NCBI GenBank assembly: GCA_900551435.1
Contig: URVW01000095.1
Location: forward strand, 1-6,603
Source: an uncultured Faecalibacterium sp.
GTDB lineage: Bacteria; Bacillota; Clostridia; Oscillospirales; Ruminococcaceae
Direction of reading: 5' to 3'
Length of the DNA: 6,603 nucleotides
In this document: piece after piece, positions 1 through 5,486 of the stretch
How the letters are laid out: the number at the start of each line of letters is the position of its first letter
How positions within the stretch are numbered: position 1 is the stretch's first letter
Position numbers and translations under genes: made by a program
Notes under the pieces: model-generated
What the model was told of the DNA's origin: nothing
What the model saw: only the letters and a program-made list of their open reading frames with translations
Database searches by the model: none

Positions 1-26
1 GTAAGCGACAGAGGGAGGACGGCTGG

Positions 27-163
27 CAAAGCCGAAAGGCTTTGACTGAGAGGTTCGTTGTGTGACAGCGCTCTTTAGGGGAGCTGTCTGCGAAGCAGAC
101 TGAGAGGTTCATCTCGTGACAGCGCTTTTTAGGGGATCTGTCACCGAAGGTGACTGAGAGGTT
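27..163. repeat. Tandem 54-bp repeats with hairpin cores (about 2.5 copies)
   Basis: The motif tgagaggtt recurs at exact 54-bp spacing (blocks beginning at 44, 98 and 152, each as gactgagaggtt). Just before each copy is a short inverted repeat with a GAA(A) loop: CAAAGCC/GGCTTTG at 27-44, GTCTGC/GCAGAC at 86-100 and GTCACC/GGTGAC at 140-154. The two complete units (57-110 and 111-164) match at 43 of 54 positions by my count, and share gtgacagcgct and ttagggga. The stem arms differ between copies but always remain complementary. The unit left of the first hairpin is diverged and the array may continue beyond the window. None of the hairpins is followed by a T-run on either strand, so they are not classical intrinsic terminators. 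They look like intergenic interspersed repeats of the REP type, which I recall as common in Faecalibacterium-like genomes; that family assignment is unverified. Confidence 0.85.
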
Positions 164-2954
164 ACACCACCAGCTCCACCGTGCTGCCGCCGGTGCGGGC
201 TTTTTTGACGAGCACCTGCCGGTCGATGCGGTCTTTGAGGGCGGCGACGTGGGAGATGATGCCCACCAGCCGGTCACCCTCGGTCAGGCCGGACAGGACC
301 CGGATGGCCTGTTCCAAGCTCTCGTCGTCCAGCGAGCCGAAGCCCTCGTCGAGGAAAAGAGTGTCGAGCCGGATGCCGCCTGCGGCGCTCTGCACCTCGT
401 CGGACAGGCCCAGCGCCAGCGCCAGCGATGCCTTGAAGCTCTCGCCGCCGGACAGGGTCTTGACGCTGCGGCGGGTCCCGTTGTAGTGGTCGATGACGCC
501 GAGGTCCAGCCCGGATTGGCTGCGCTGGTTCTCTGCGCCCACCCGTTCCAGCTCGTATTGGCCGGCGGTCATCTGCATCAGCCGGGTGTTGGCATGGACG
601 AGGATGCGGTCGAGGTAGTTCATCTGGATGTAGGCTTCCAGCCGGATCTTCTGCTTGCTGCTCAGGGTCCCGCCCGCCGTGGCGGCCAGTGCGTTGACCC
701 ATTGCCAGCGCTGTTCCAGCGCCTGACGCGCGGCGGAAAGGCGGCGGTAGTCGGCGGCAGCGTTCCGGTTGGGGACGAGCTGGGCCGTCAGCGCCTTTTC
801 CTGCTCGGCGGTCTGCTGGCGCTCCTGCTGCAAGCGGGTCTGTTCCTCCCGCAGGGCGTCCAGCTGGGCGGGGCTGTCGGTGGGCAGCTGCTGGGCTTGG
901 AGCGCCTGAACGGCGGCTTCGGCGGCGGCACAGGCTTGCTCGGCGGCGTTCAGCGCGGATGCCGCCTGTTCCATCCCGGTGCGCAGGGCGGCGCGCTGGG
1001 CCTCCAGCGTCCGCACGGCCTGTTCGGCTTCGGTGCGCTGGGCAGGGGCCGTTTTGCGGGCGTCGGTGATCTGGCGCTCGAGGGCGTCTGCCGTGGCGGC
1101 GCGGGCGGCGGCGGTCTGCACGGCGGCGGAAGCGCTGGCTTCCAACGCGGTGCGCTGGGCGGTCTTGGCTTTGCGGTCGGCTTCCAGCTGGACCTTGCGG
1201 CGGGCATCGGCGGCGTTTTGGGCCAGTGCGCTGCGGTTCTGCTGCTGGGCGGTGCGCAGGGCGTCCGTCTCCTCGGCGAGGGCCGTTTTGAGCAGGGTGA
1301 CCGTCAGCGGAACGGAGCCGTCCGGCGAGGTGAACCGCTCCGGCAGCAGCTGCTCGGCGTCCCGGCGGAGGGTGGCTTTGCCCTCGCGCTCGGCTGCGAG
1401 CGCTTCCCGTGCGGTGGCGCTGGCTTCCTGCGCGGTGCGGTCAGCGGTGTCTGCGGCCTGTTTGGCGGCGGTGACCTGCGCTTGGGTGGGGGCCGTGCGG
1501 GGCAGCGCGGCCTTGGCCGGGTGGTGGAGGCTCCCGCAGACAGGGCAGGGGGTCCCGTCGGTCAGGTCCTGCGCCAGCAAGCCCGCCTGTGCGTCCAAAA
1601 ACGCCCGTTCCAGCGCGTCCCGCTGGGCGTGGGCGGCGGCTTGCGCGTCGGCGGCGGTGCGGTAGCGCTCCTGTGCCTGTTTGGCGGCGTGGGTGCGGCG
1701 CTGGCCCTCCGAAAGGCTCTCGGCGAGGGCCGAAAGCGCCGCTTCCCGCTGAGTGAGCTGACGCGCCTGAAGTTCCAGCGCATCCCGCTGGGCGTCCGGG
1801 TCGGGCAGGGCCGAAAGGTCCGCTTCCAGCTGGGTGAGGGCCTGTTCCACACCGCGCAGCTGCTCTTGGGCGCGGCGGGCCTTGGCCTGATGCAGCTGGG
1901 CGTCCGACCGGGCGGCGTCCTGCTCCCGGCAGAGCTTGTCCAGCGCGTCCCACGCGGCCAGCTGCGTCTTGGCCCGCTCGAGCTGGGCCGTCAGGGCGTC
2001 CAGCTGGGCGGCGTCTCCGGCATGGCGGGCGGCTTCGGCGCGGGCATCATCCCGACGGGGGAGAAGCGCCGCCAACTCAGTCTGTTTGGATGCCAGCTGG
2101 CGGCGGAGGGCGTCGGCCTGTTCGGCCCGCCCAAGGGTCTGCTGTACGGCGTCCAGCCGGGTCTGCGCGGCGGTGTGTTCGGCGGTGACGGCGTCGAGCG
2201 CCGCTTCCTGCCGCGCGATGAGGGCGTCGAGCAGCGCGGAGACTTCGTCCGGCGGCATCTGTGCCGAAAGCGTGTCCAGCGCGGCGGCATCCGGGTCGCT
2301 GTCGGCGAACCGAACCCCCGCCAAAACCGCGTCCAGCTGGGCGTTCTGCTTGGTCAGCTGGGACGCCAGCTTGGAGTTCTCCTCCTGCAATGCGTCCTGC
2401 AGTTTCTGGTAGCGCTGGGTGCGGAAGAGCTTGCGGAAAATGCGGCTCCGCTCCTCGGTGGTGGCGTTCAGCAGACGGCTGAACTGCCCCTGCGCGATCA
2501 TGGCGATCTGCGAGAACTGGTTGTAGTCCAGCCCGATGAGGTCCGTCACGGCGGCGGTGACCTCTTTCGATTTCGTCACGGGCGGGCGGCCGTCGGCGTA
2601 GGTGAGGGTGGCGTCGGCTTTTTCGGTGGTGAAGCCCTCGCCCCGCGCCTTGGGGCGGAGATATTCCGGGTTCCGCCGGACCGTGTACCGTGCCCCGTGG
2701 ACCTCAAATTCCAGCTCCACAAAGGTCGGGGTCCCGGGTTCGGCATACTTGCTGCGCAGCATGCTGCCGTCCCGCACGCCGCCGCTGGAATGGTCGTACA
2801 GGGCATAGGTGATGGCGTCAAAAAGGGTAGTCTTGCCCGCGCCGGTGTCGCCGGTGACGAGGTATAGTCCGCCCCGGCCCAGCCGCTCGAGGTCCAGCAC
2901 GGTGGCGGAAGCGTAGGGGCCAAAGGCGGAAAGGGTCAGTTTCAGGGGCCTCAT
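162..2954 (-). CDS. sbcC: SbcC, Rad50-like ATPase subunit of the SbcCD nuclease
   Basis: This is the SMC/Rad50-type ATPase that, with SbcD, forms the cytoplasmic SbcCD complex. The complex cuts DNA hairpins and palindromes and processes double-strand ends in an ATP-dependent way. The 930-residue protein shows the whole family architecture: N-terminal half-ATPase with Walker A GDTGAGKT (35-42) and Q-loop glutamine near 155; a long Ala/Gln/Glu/Leu-rich coiled coil (about 170-465); a zinc-hook CPVC (470-473, coordinating Cys470 and Cys473); the returning coiled coil (about 480-770); then signature LSGGE (834-838), Walker B TLFLDE (865-870), D-loop SLDD (874-877) and H-loop His902. It is shorter than the roughly 1050-residue E. 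coli protein, so the coiled-coil arms are probably shorter. The ATG overlaps the sbcD stop as ATGA, and a strong AAGGAGG site (2962-2968) sits 7 nt upstream inside sbcD. The TAA stop overlaps the end of the adjoining 54-bp repeat. Nothing indicates disruption. Confidence 0.97.
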   Translation of the reverse strand: MRPLKLTLSAFGPYASATVLDLERLGRGGLYLVTGDTGAGKTTLFDAITYALYDHSSGGVRDGSMLRSKYAEPGTPTFVELEFEVHGARYTVRRNPEYLRPKARGEGFTTEKADATLTYADGRPPVTKSKEVTAAVTDLIGLDYNQFSQIAMIAQGQFSRLLNATTEERSRIFRKLFRTQRYQKLQDALQEENSKLASQLTKQNAQLDAVLAGVRFADSDPDAAALDTLSAQMPPDEVSALLDALIARQEAALDAVTAEHTAAQTRLDAVQQTLGRAEQADALRRQLASKQTELAALLPRRDDARAEAARHAGDAAQLDALTAQLERAKTQLAAWDALDKLCREQDAARSDAQLHQAKARRAQEQLRGVEQALTQLEADLSALPDPDAQRDALELQARQLTQREAALSALAESLSEGQRRTHAAKQAQERYRTAADAQAAAHAQRDALERAFLDAQAGLLAQDLTDGTPCPVCGSLHHPAKAALPRTAPTQAQVTAAKQAADTADRTAQEASATAREALAAEREGKATLRRDAEQLLPERFTSPDGSVPLTVTLLKTALAEETDALRTAQQQNRSALAQNAADARRKVQLEADRKAKTAQRTALEASASAAVQTAAARAATADALERQITDARKTAPAQRTEAEQAVRTLEAQRAALRTGMEQAASALNAAEQACAAAEAAVQALQAQQLPTDSPAQLDALREEQTRLQQERQQTAEQEKALTAQLVPNRNAAADYRRLSAARQALEQRWQWVNALAATAGGTLSSKQKIRLEAYIQMNYLDRILVHANTRLMQMTAGQYELERVGAENQRSQSGLDLGVIDHYNGTRRSVKTLSGGESFKASLALALGLSDEVQSAAGGIRLDTLFLDEGFGSLDDESLEQAIRVLSGLTEGDRLVGIISHVAALKDRIDRQVLVKKARTGGSTVELVV

Positions 2955-4090
2955 GCGTCATCCTCCTTCCAAAGCGATTCGATGAGCTGCTGACAGAAGG
3001 CGGTCTGCTCGGCGCTCATGGGCTGGTTGTTCTGCAGCTGGTAAAAGGCCGCGAACTGCTCCAGCGGCGTCTGCGACTCGGCCTGTGCGGGGGCGTCCAG
3101 CTCGTTCTGGGTGCGGGTGCGGAGGTTGTCATAGTCCAGCCGCATGAGGTTTGGGTAGATGACCCGCAGACGCGCCAGTGCTTCGGGGACATCCTGCTCG
3201 TCGGTGAGGGTGATGTGGAGATAATCGTCGGTGGCGGTCCCCTCGTAATTGCGGCGGTCGGTCAGTTCCAAATAGCTGCCCCGCACCTCGCGCAGGTCAT
3301 GGCGGGGCGTCAGCGGGACGGTGGAAAGGGTGACATCGCCCTTTTGCCCCAGCTCCACGAAGGTGGCGCTCTTGTGCTGGTGCGCTTCCGAGAAGGAATA
3401 CTTCAGCGGCGTGCCGCAGTAGCGCAGGGTGTCGCGGCCCACTTTCTGGGGGCTGTGCAGGTGGCCGAGGGCCACATAGTCGAAGCCGTCGAACAGGGCG
3501 GCGTCCACGCAGTCCAGCCCGCCCACCGATGGCTCCTCGCTCTCACAGGCGGCGGCCCCGGCCACGAACTGATGGGCTACCAGAACGCTGCGGTGGTCCG
3601 GGCAGAGGGAACAATGCCGCAGGGCACAGCCGAGGGCGTCGTTGTAGCTCTCGATGGGCTCATCGGGCCAGACGTGCCGGACCACGGCGGGCTTGAGGAA
3701 GGGCAGAAGATAAACGTCCACGGGACCGTGTTCGTCGGTCAGGGGGATGGGCGCGGGCGCGCCCGTGAACACCGGGCTGACGTAGACCCGGCTCCCCGCC
3801 AGCAGGTGGGCGCCGAACGCGATCCGCTCGGCGGAGTCGTGGTTGCCGCTGATGGCGAAGATGGGCAGCTGACGGCCCGCCAGCTCGGTGAGGAACCAGT
3901 CCAGCAGCCGGACGGCCTCGGCCGGGGGAACCGGCTTATCGTAGAGGTCACCCGCCAGCAGCACACCGTCCACTGGTGTTTCGTCCAGCAGGGCTAAAAT
4001 TTGTTCGAGGATGTACCGCTGGTCGTCCAGCATCGAAAACTCGCAGACCCGCTTGCCCAGATGCAGGTCGGAGAGGTGCAGAAAGCGCAT
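2951..4090 (-). CDS. sbcD: SbcD, Mre11-like nuclease subunit of SbcCD
   Basis: This is the Mn-dependent metallophosphoesterase nuclease that partners SbcC, giving double-strand exonuclease and hairpin endonuclease activity. The 379-residue protein has the five metallophosphoesterase motifs in order: DLH (Asp8, His10), GDLYD (47-51), GNHD (82-85), a histidine in AHQF (His173) and GHLH (209-212). The C-terminal part (about 240-379) should hold the capping and SbcC-binding regions. An in-frame GTG lies three codons upstream (4097-4099), but I chose the ATG at 4088-4090. The GTG is part of the Shine-Dalgarno-like AAGGCGGTG, which sits 6 nt before this ATG, and MRFLHLSDLHLG is the usual SbcD N-terminus. 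It is the first gene of a two-gene operon with its own promoter just upstream. Length and motifs are normal for the family. Confidence 0.97.
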   Translation of the reverse strand: MRFLHLSDLHLGKRVCEFSMLDDQRYILEQILALLDETPVDGVLLAGDLYDKPVPPAEAVRLLDWFLTELAGRQLPIFAISGNHDSAERIAFGAHLLAGSRVYVSPVFTGAPAPIPLTDEHGPVDVYLLPFLKPAVVRHVWPDEPIESYNDALGCALRHCSLCPDHRSVLVAHQFVAGAAACESEEPSVGGLDCVDAALFDGFDYVALGHLHSPQKVGRDTLRYCGTPLKYSFSEAHQHKSATFVELGQKGDVTLSTVPLTPRHDLREVRGSYLELTDRRNYEGTATDDYLHITLTDEQDVPEALARLRVIYPNLMRLDYDNLRTRTQNELDAPAQAESQTPLEQFAAFYQLQNNQPMSAEQTAFCQQLIESLWKEDDA

Positions 4091-4096
4091 GAGAAG

Positions 4097-4105
4097 CACC
4101 GCCTT
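4097..4105 (-). promoter_or_regulatory. sbcD ribosome-binding site (start-deciding)
   Basis: On the minus strand AAGGCGGTG differs by one base from the ideal AAGGAGGTG and lies 6 nt (CTTCTC) before the ATG at 4090. Because the alternative GTG start is inside this element, the element favours the shorter SbcD. Confidence 0.7.
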
Positions 4106-4122
4106 TTTGTTGGGATGGTTCT

Positions 4123-4151
4123 ATTATAGCATGACGGGCGGGCGCAAAAAA
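4123..4151 (-). promoter_or_regulatory. Extended -10 promoter of sbcDC
   Basis: The minus strand carries TGCTATAAT (4131 down to 4123), a perfect extended -10 (TG-N-TATAAT) of a vegetative sigma-A promoter. At 17-bp spacing the -35 position is TTTTTT (4151-4146), which is weak but is also the U-tract of the upstream terminator. Transcription should begin near 4116, giving a leader of about 25 nt before the sbcD ATG. No operator-like palindrome is visible around it. Confidence 0.8.
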
Positions 4152-4178
4152 GGGGCTGCTGGTTTTCACAGCAGCCCC
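4146..4178 (-). terminator. Intrinsic terminator of the spoIIR - peptidoglycan-binding gene unit
   Basis: The inverted repeat GGGGCTGCT (4152-4160) / AGCAGCCCC (4170-4178) gives a 9-bp, mostly G-C stem, extendable by one G-C pair, with a 7-9 nt loop. On the minus strand it is followed directly by six T (4151-4146). It begins 5 bp after the stop codon of the upstream gene. On the plus strand no T-run follows, so it acts only for minus-strand transcripts. Confidence 0.93.
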
Positions 4179-4183
4179 AAACG

Positions 4184-4654
4184 TTAGAACATCTTCTCCC
4201 AAGTGCTCTTTCCCACGATGCCGTCGGCGGTCAGGCCGTTGCGGCGCTGGTAGCGCTGGACGGCGGCAGCGGTGGCCGAGCCGAATTTTCCGTCGGTCGA
4301 GATCTTTTCACCCAGCGAGTTCAGCTTCTGCTGGACCAGCCGGACCGTTCCGCCCTCGTTCCCGGTCCGGAGCGCAACGCCCGGATAGGGAACATTCAGG
4401 CCGTGCTTGGCGGTGTATTTGGTGTAGAGCACGTTCCAAGTGTTCGCGCCCACCTTGCCGTCCATGTTCATGCTGTTCTTGAGCTGGAACTCCTTCACGG
4501 CGTTTTCGCTCTTGGTCCCAAAGATGCCGTCAGCGGTCAGCTCGCCGTACCATGTGCAGCTGTCGCGCACGCCGTTGAGCCATGTCTGGACCAGCGCCAC
4601 GTCCGGCCCGGTGGAGCCTTTCTGGATGAGAGAGTAATAAGCGGGGATCGCCAT
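4184..4654 (-). CDS. Small protein of two peptidoglycan-binding (PG_binding_1-like) repeats
   Basis: This 156-residue protein consists almost entirely of two PG_binding_1-type helical repeats, about residues 13-77 and 98-156. Each has the family pattern of a Gly-rich start followed by V..VQ..LN (GPDVALVQTWLN; GGTVRLVQQKLN), then DG.FG, a V..FQ or V..YQ helix, and a closing DG.VG..TW (DGKVGANTW; DGIVGKSTW). Such repeats bind peptidoglycan and usually accompany cell-wall hydrolases, including spore cortex enzymes. No catalytic domain, signal peptide or membrane segment is visible, so how it would reach the wall is unclear. The ATG is 24 bp after the spoIIR stop, with AAAGGAG (4667-4673) placed an unusually long 12 nt upstream; the gene should be co-transcribed with spoIIR and ends at a strong terminator. 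A role in the spore envelope is inferred only from this linkage. Confidence 0.9.
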   Translation of the reverse strand: MAIPAYYSLIQKGSTGPDVALVQTWLNGVRDSCTWYGELTADGIFGTKSENAVKEFQLKNSMNMDGKVGANTWNVLYTKYTAKHGLNVPYPGVALRTGNEGGTVRLVQQKLNSLGEKISTDGKFGSATAAAVQRYQRRNGLTADGIVGKSTWEKMF

Positions 4655-4678
4655 TGCGTGGTCACGCTCCTTTCTCTC

Positions 4679-5320
4679 TCAGCGTATGCCGGAGAGCAGG
4701 ATTTTGTCCCTTCGGTCGGCGGTCAGGCCCTGCCACCACTCGACACAGCGGAACCGCAGGATGTACTCGCCGCAGACGAGGTCGTTTTCGGCGGGCTGGG
4801 CGTAGCCGCCGCAGACCGACCGGCACAGCCCCGGATAGAGCACGCACCACCAGTTCCGGCCGCGTCCCTCGCCGAGGTCGATGCGCAGGGCCTGATACCG
4901 TCCGGCGGGCAGGATGCCGGTCGAATAGCGGGTGGTGTCGAAGTACATCTCCACCAGAGACGCCCGCACCGGCGCAGAGCGGCCCCGCTGGGCCAGCGCA
5001 GACTGTGCCGCCCATTCCAGCGCGGGCAGGTGTTCCGCTGCCCAGCGGAGGGCTTCGGCTTGGCTCTGCGCGGGACAGCGGGCGTCCAGCAGGGCAAGGA
5101 TGGCGTCCCGCACGGCCAGCTTGTCGGTCTGGTCGGCAAGGCTGTCGCTGGCGGCTCGGATGTGGAGCCGCAGGGTGTCGGCGGCGAGGGCCGCGCCGGT
5201 GTCCAGCTGCGTTTTGCCCCAGCCGAGCGCCGTCTGCAGCCCAAGGCAGAGCACCAGCGCCAGACTGAGCGTGAAGCACCAAGCCGCCATCGTGCGGCGG
5301 GAGAGCGTTATGGTTTTCAT
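4679..5320 (-). CDS. spoIIR: Stage II sporulation protein R (SpoIIR)
   Basis: In Bacillus and clostridia SpoIIR is made in the forespore, exported to the space between the two membranes, and signals SpoIIGA to cleave pro-sigmaE in the mother cell. The 213-residue product shows the family pattern: a basic start and a hydrophobic export or anchor segment (about 10-33); the block LHIRAASDS..DQ..KLAVRDAIL (52-75), matching the family's RFHVIANSDS..DQ..K..VRDAV; and the hallmark LPAGRYQALRI.LGEG.G.NWWCVLYP (137-163), followed by a cysteine-bearing region and a C-terminal RFRCVEW. Length is normal and there is no frameshift. The ATG follows AAAGGG (5331-5336) at a 10-nt spacing that consists of TCTG plus six T. 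In B. subtilis the gene is under sigmaF; a possible but poor sigmaF -10 is visible upstream. It is followed by the peptidoglycan-binding gene in the same unit. Confidence 0.94.
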   Translation of the reverse strand: MKTITLSRRTMAAWCFTLSLALVLCLGLQTALGWGKTQLDTGAALAADTLRLHIRAASDSLADQTDKLAVRDAILALLDARCPAQSQAEALRWAAEHLPALEWAAQSALAQRGRSAPVRASLVEMYFDTTRYSTGILPAGRYQALRIDLGEGRGRNWWCVLYPGLCRSVCGGYAQPAENDLVCGEYILRFRCVEWWQGLTADRRDKILLSGIR

Positions 5321-5361
5321 AAAAAACAGACCCTTTCTCTGGAAATGTTATCCAGAGTCTG
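5321..5361 (-). promoter_or_regulatory. Terminator-like hairpin enclosing the spoIIR ribosome-binding site
   Basis: On the minus strand CAGA (5361-5358) and CTCTGGA (5357-5351) pair with TCCAGAG (5343-5337) and TCTG (5330-5327). The loop is TAACATT and the only unpaired insert is AAAGGG (5336-5331), which is the likely Shine-Dalgarno sequence. Six T (5326-5321) follow, running straight into the ATG. The element therefore looks both like an intrinsic terminator with a bulged stem and like a structure presenting or masking the ribosome-binding site. The pairing is read directly; any regulatory role is inference. Confidence 0.45.
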
Positions 5362-5378
5362 GGCCTGTTTCGCTCCCA

Positions 5379-5465
5379 TTATTCCGCAAATCGATCGGTC
5401 GTCGTCGGGTCCGGCGTCGGAGGCTCTGCCGCAGACGACTCTCGTCTGGTTGTAATGGTTTTCAT
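5379..5465 (-). CDS. Possible 28-codon leader ORF upstream of spoIIR
   Basis: An ATG at 5463-5465 opens a 28-codon frame ending in TAA at 5379-5381. It begins MKTITTRRE and continues with a Pro/Thr-rich tail (PPTPDPTTTDRF), with no leucine and no hydrophobic segment. SpoIIR itself starts MKTITLSRR, and the DNA of the two starts agrees at 13 of the first 14 bases. There is no Shine-Dalgarno sequence in front of this ATG (AACTAAACC precedes it). A perfect 7-bp inverted repeat, CAGACGA/TCGTCTG (5432-5448), lies inside. It may be a leader peptide, a relic of a duplicated spoIIR 5' end, or chance; I cannot assign a function. Confidence 0.15.
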   Translation of the reverse strand: MKTITTRRESSAAEPPTPDPTTTDRFAE

Positions 5466-5486
5466 GGTTTAGTTGTTGTTAGCAGT

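Noticed and set aside
27..163. CRISPR array
   Set aside because: The 54-bp periodicity comes from near-identical whole units with internal hairpins. There are no unique spacers of constant length between identical repeats, and no cas genes.
27..163. Intrinsic terminator for sbcC
   Set aside because: The stems are short and none is followed by a T-run on the minus strand. They might still affect the RNA 3' end, but the canonical form is absent.
150..2867. A 905-codon open frame on the plus strand, antisense to sbcC
   Set aside because: It shares codon boundaries with sbcC, so a stop would need TTA, CTA or TCA codons in sbcC, which this GC-rich gene avoids. The product is a Gly/Leu/Arg-rich string without domains, whereas sbcC has every expected motif.
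3215..3997. A 260-codon plus-strand frame opposite sbcD
   Set aside because: It is an antisense shadow of a gene with complete metallophosphoesterase motifs, and its product resembles no family.
5432..5448. Plus-strand terminator (CAGACGA/TCGTCTG stem followed by a T-rich stretch)
   Set aside because: There is no plus-strand gene to terminate and the following stretch is not a clean T-run.
4403..5455. A 350-codon plus-strand frame across the peptidoglycan-binding gene and spoIIR
   Set aside because: It is antisense to two well-supported genes and the intergenic region, and its composition is low-complexity.
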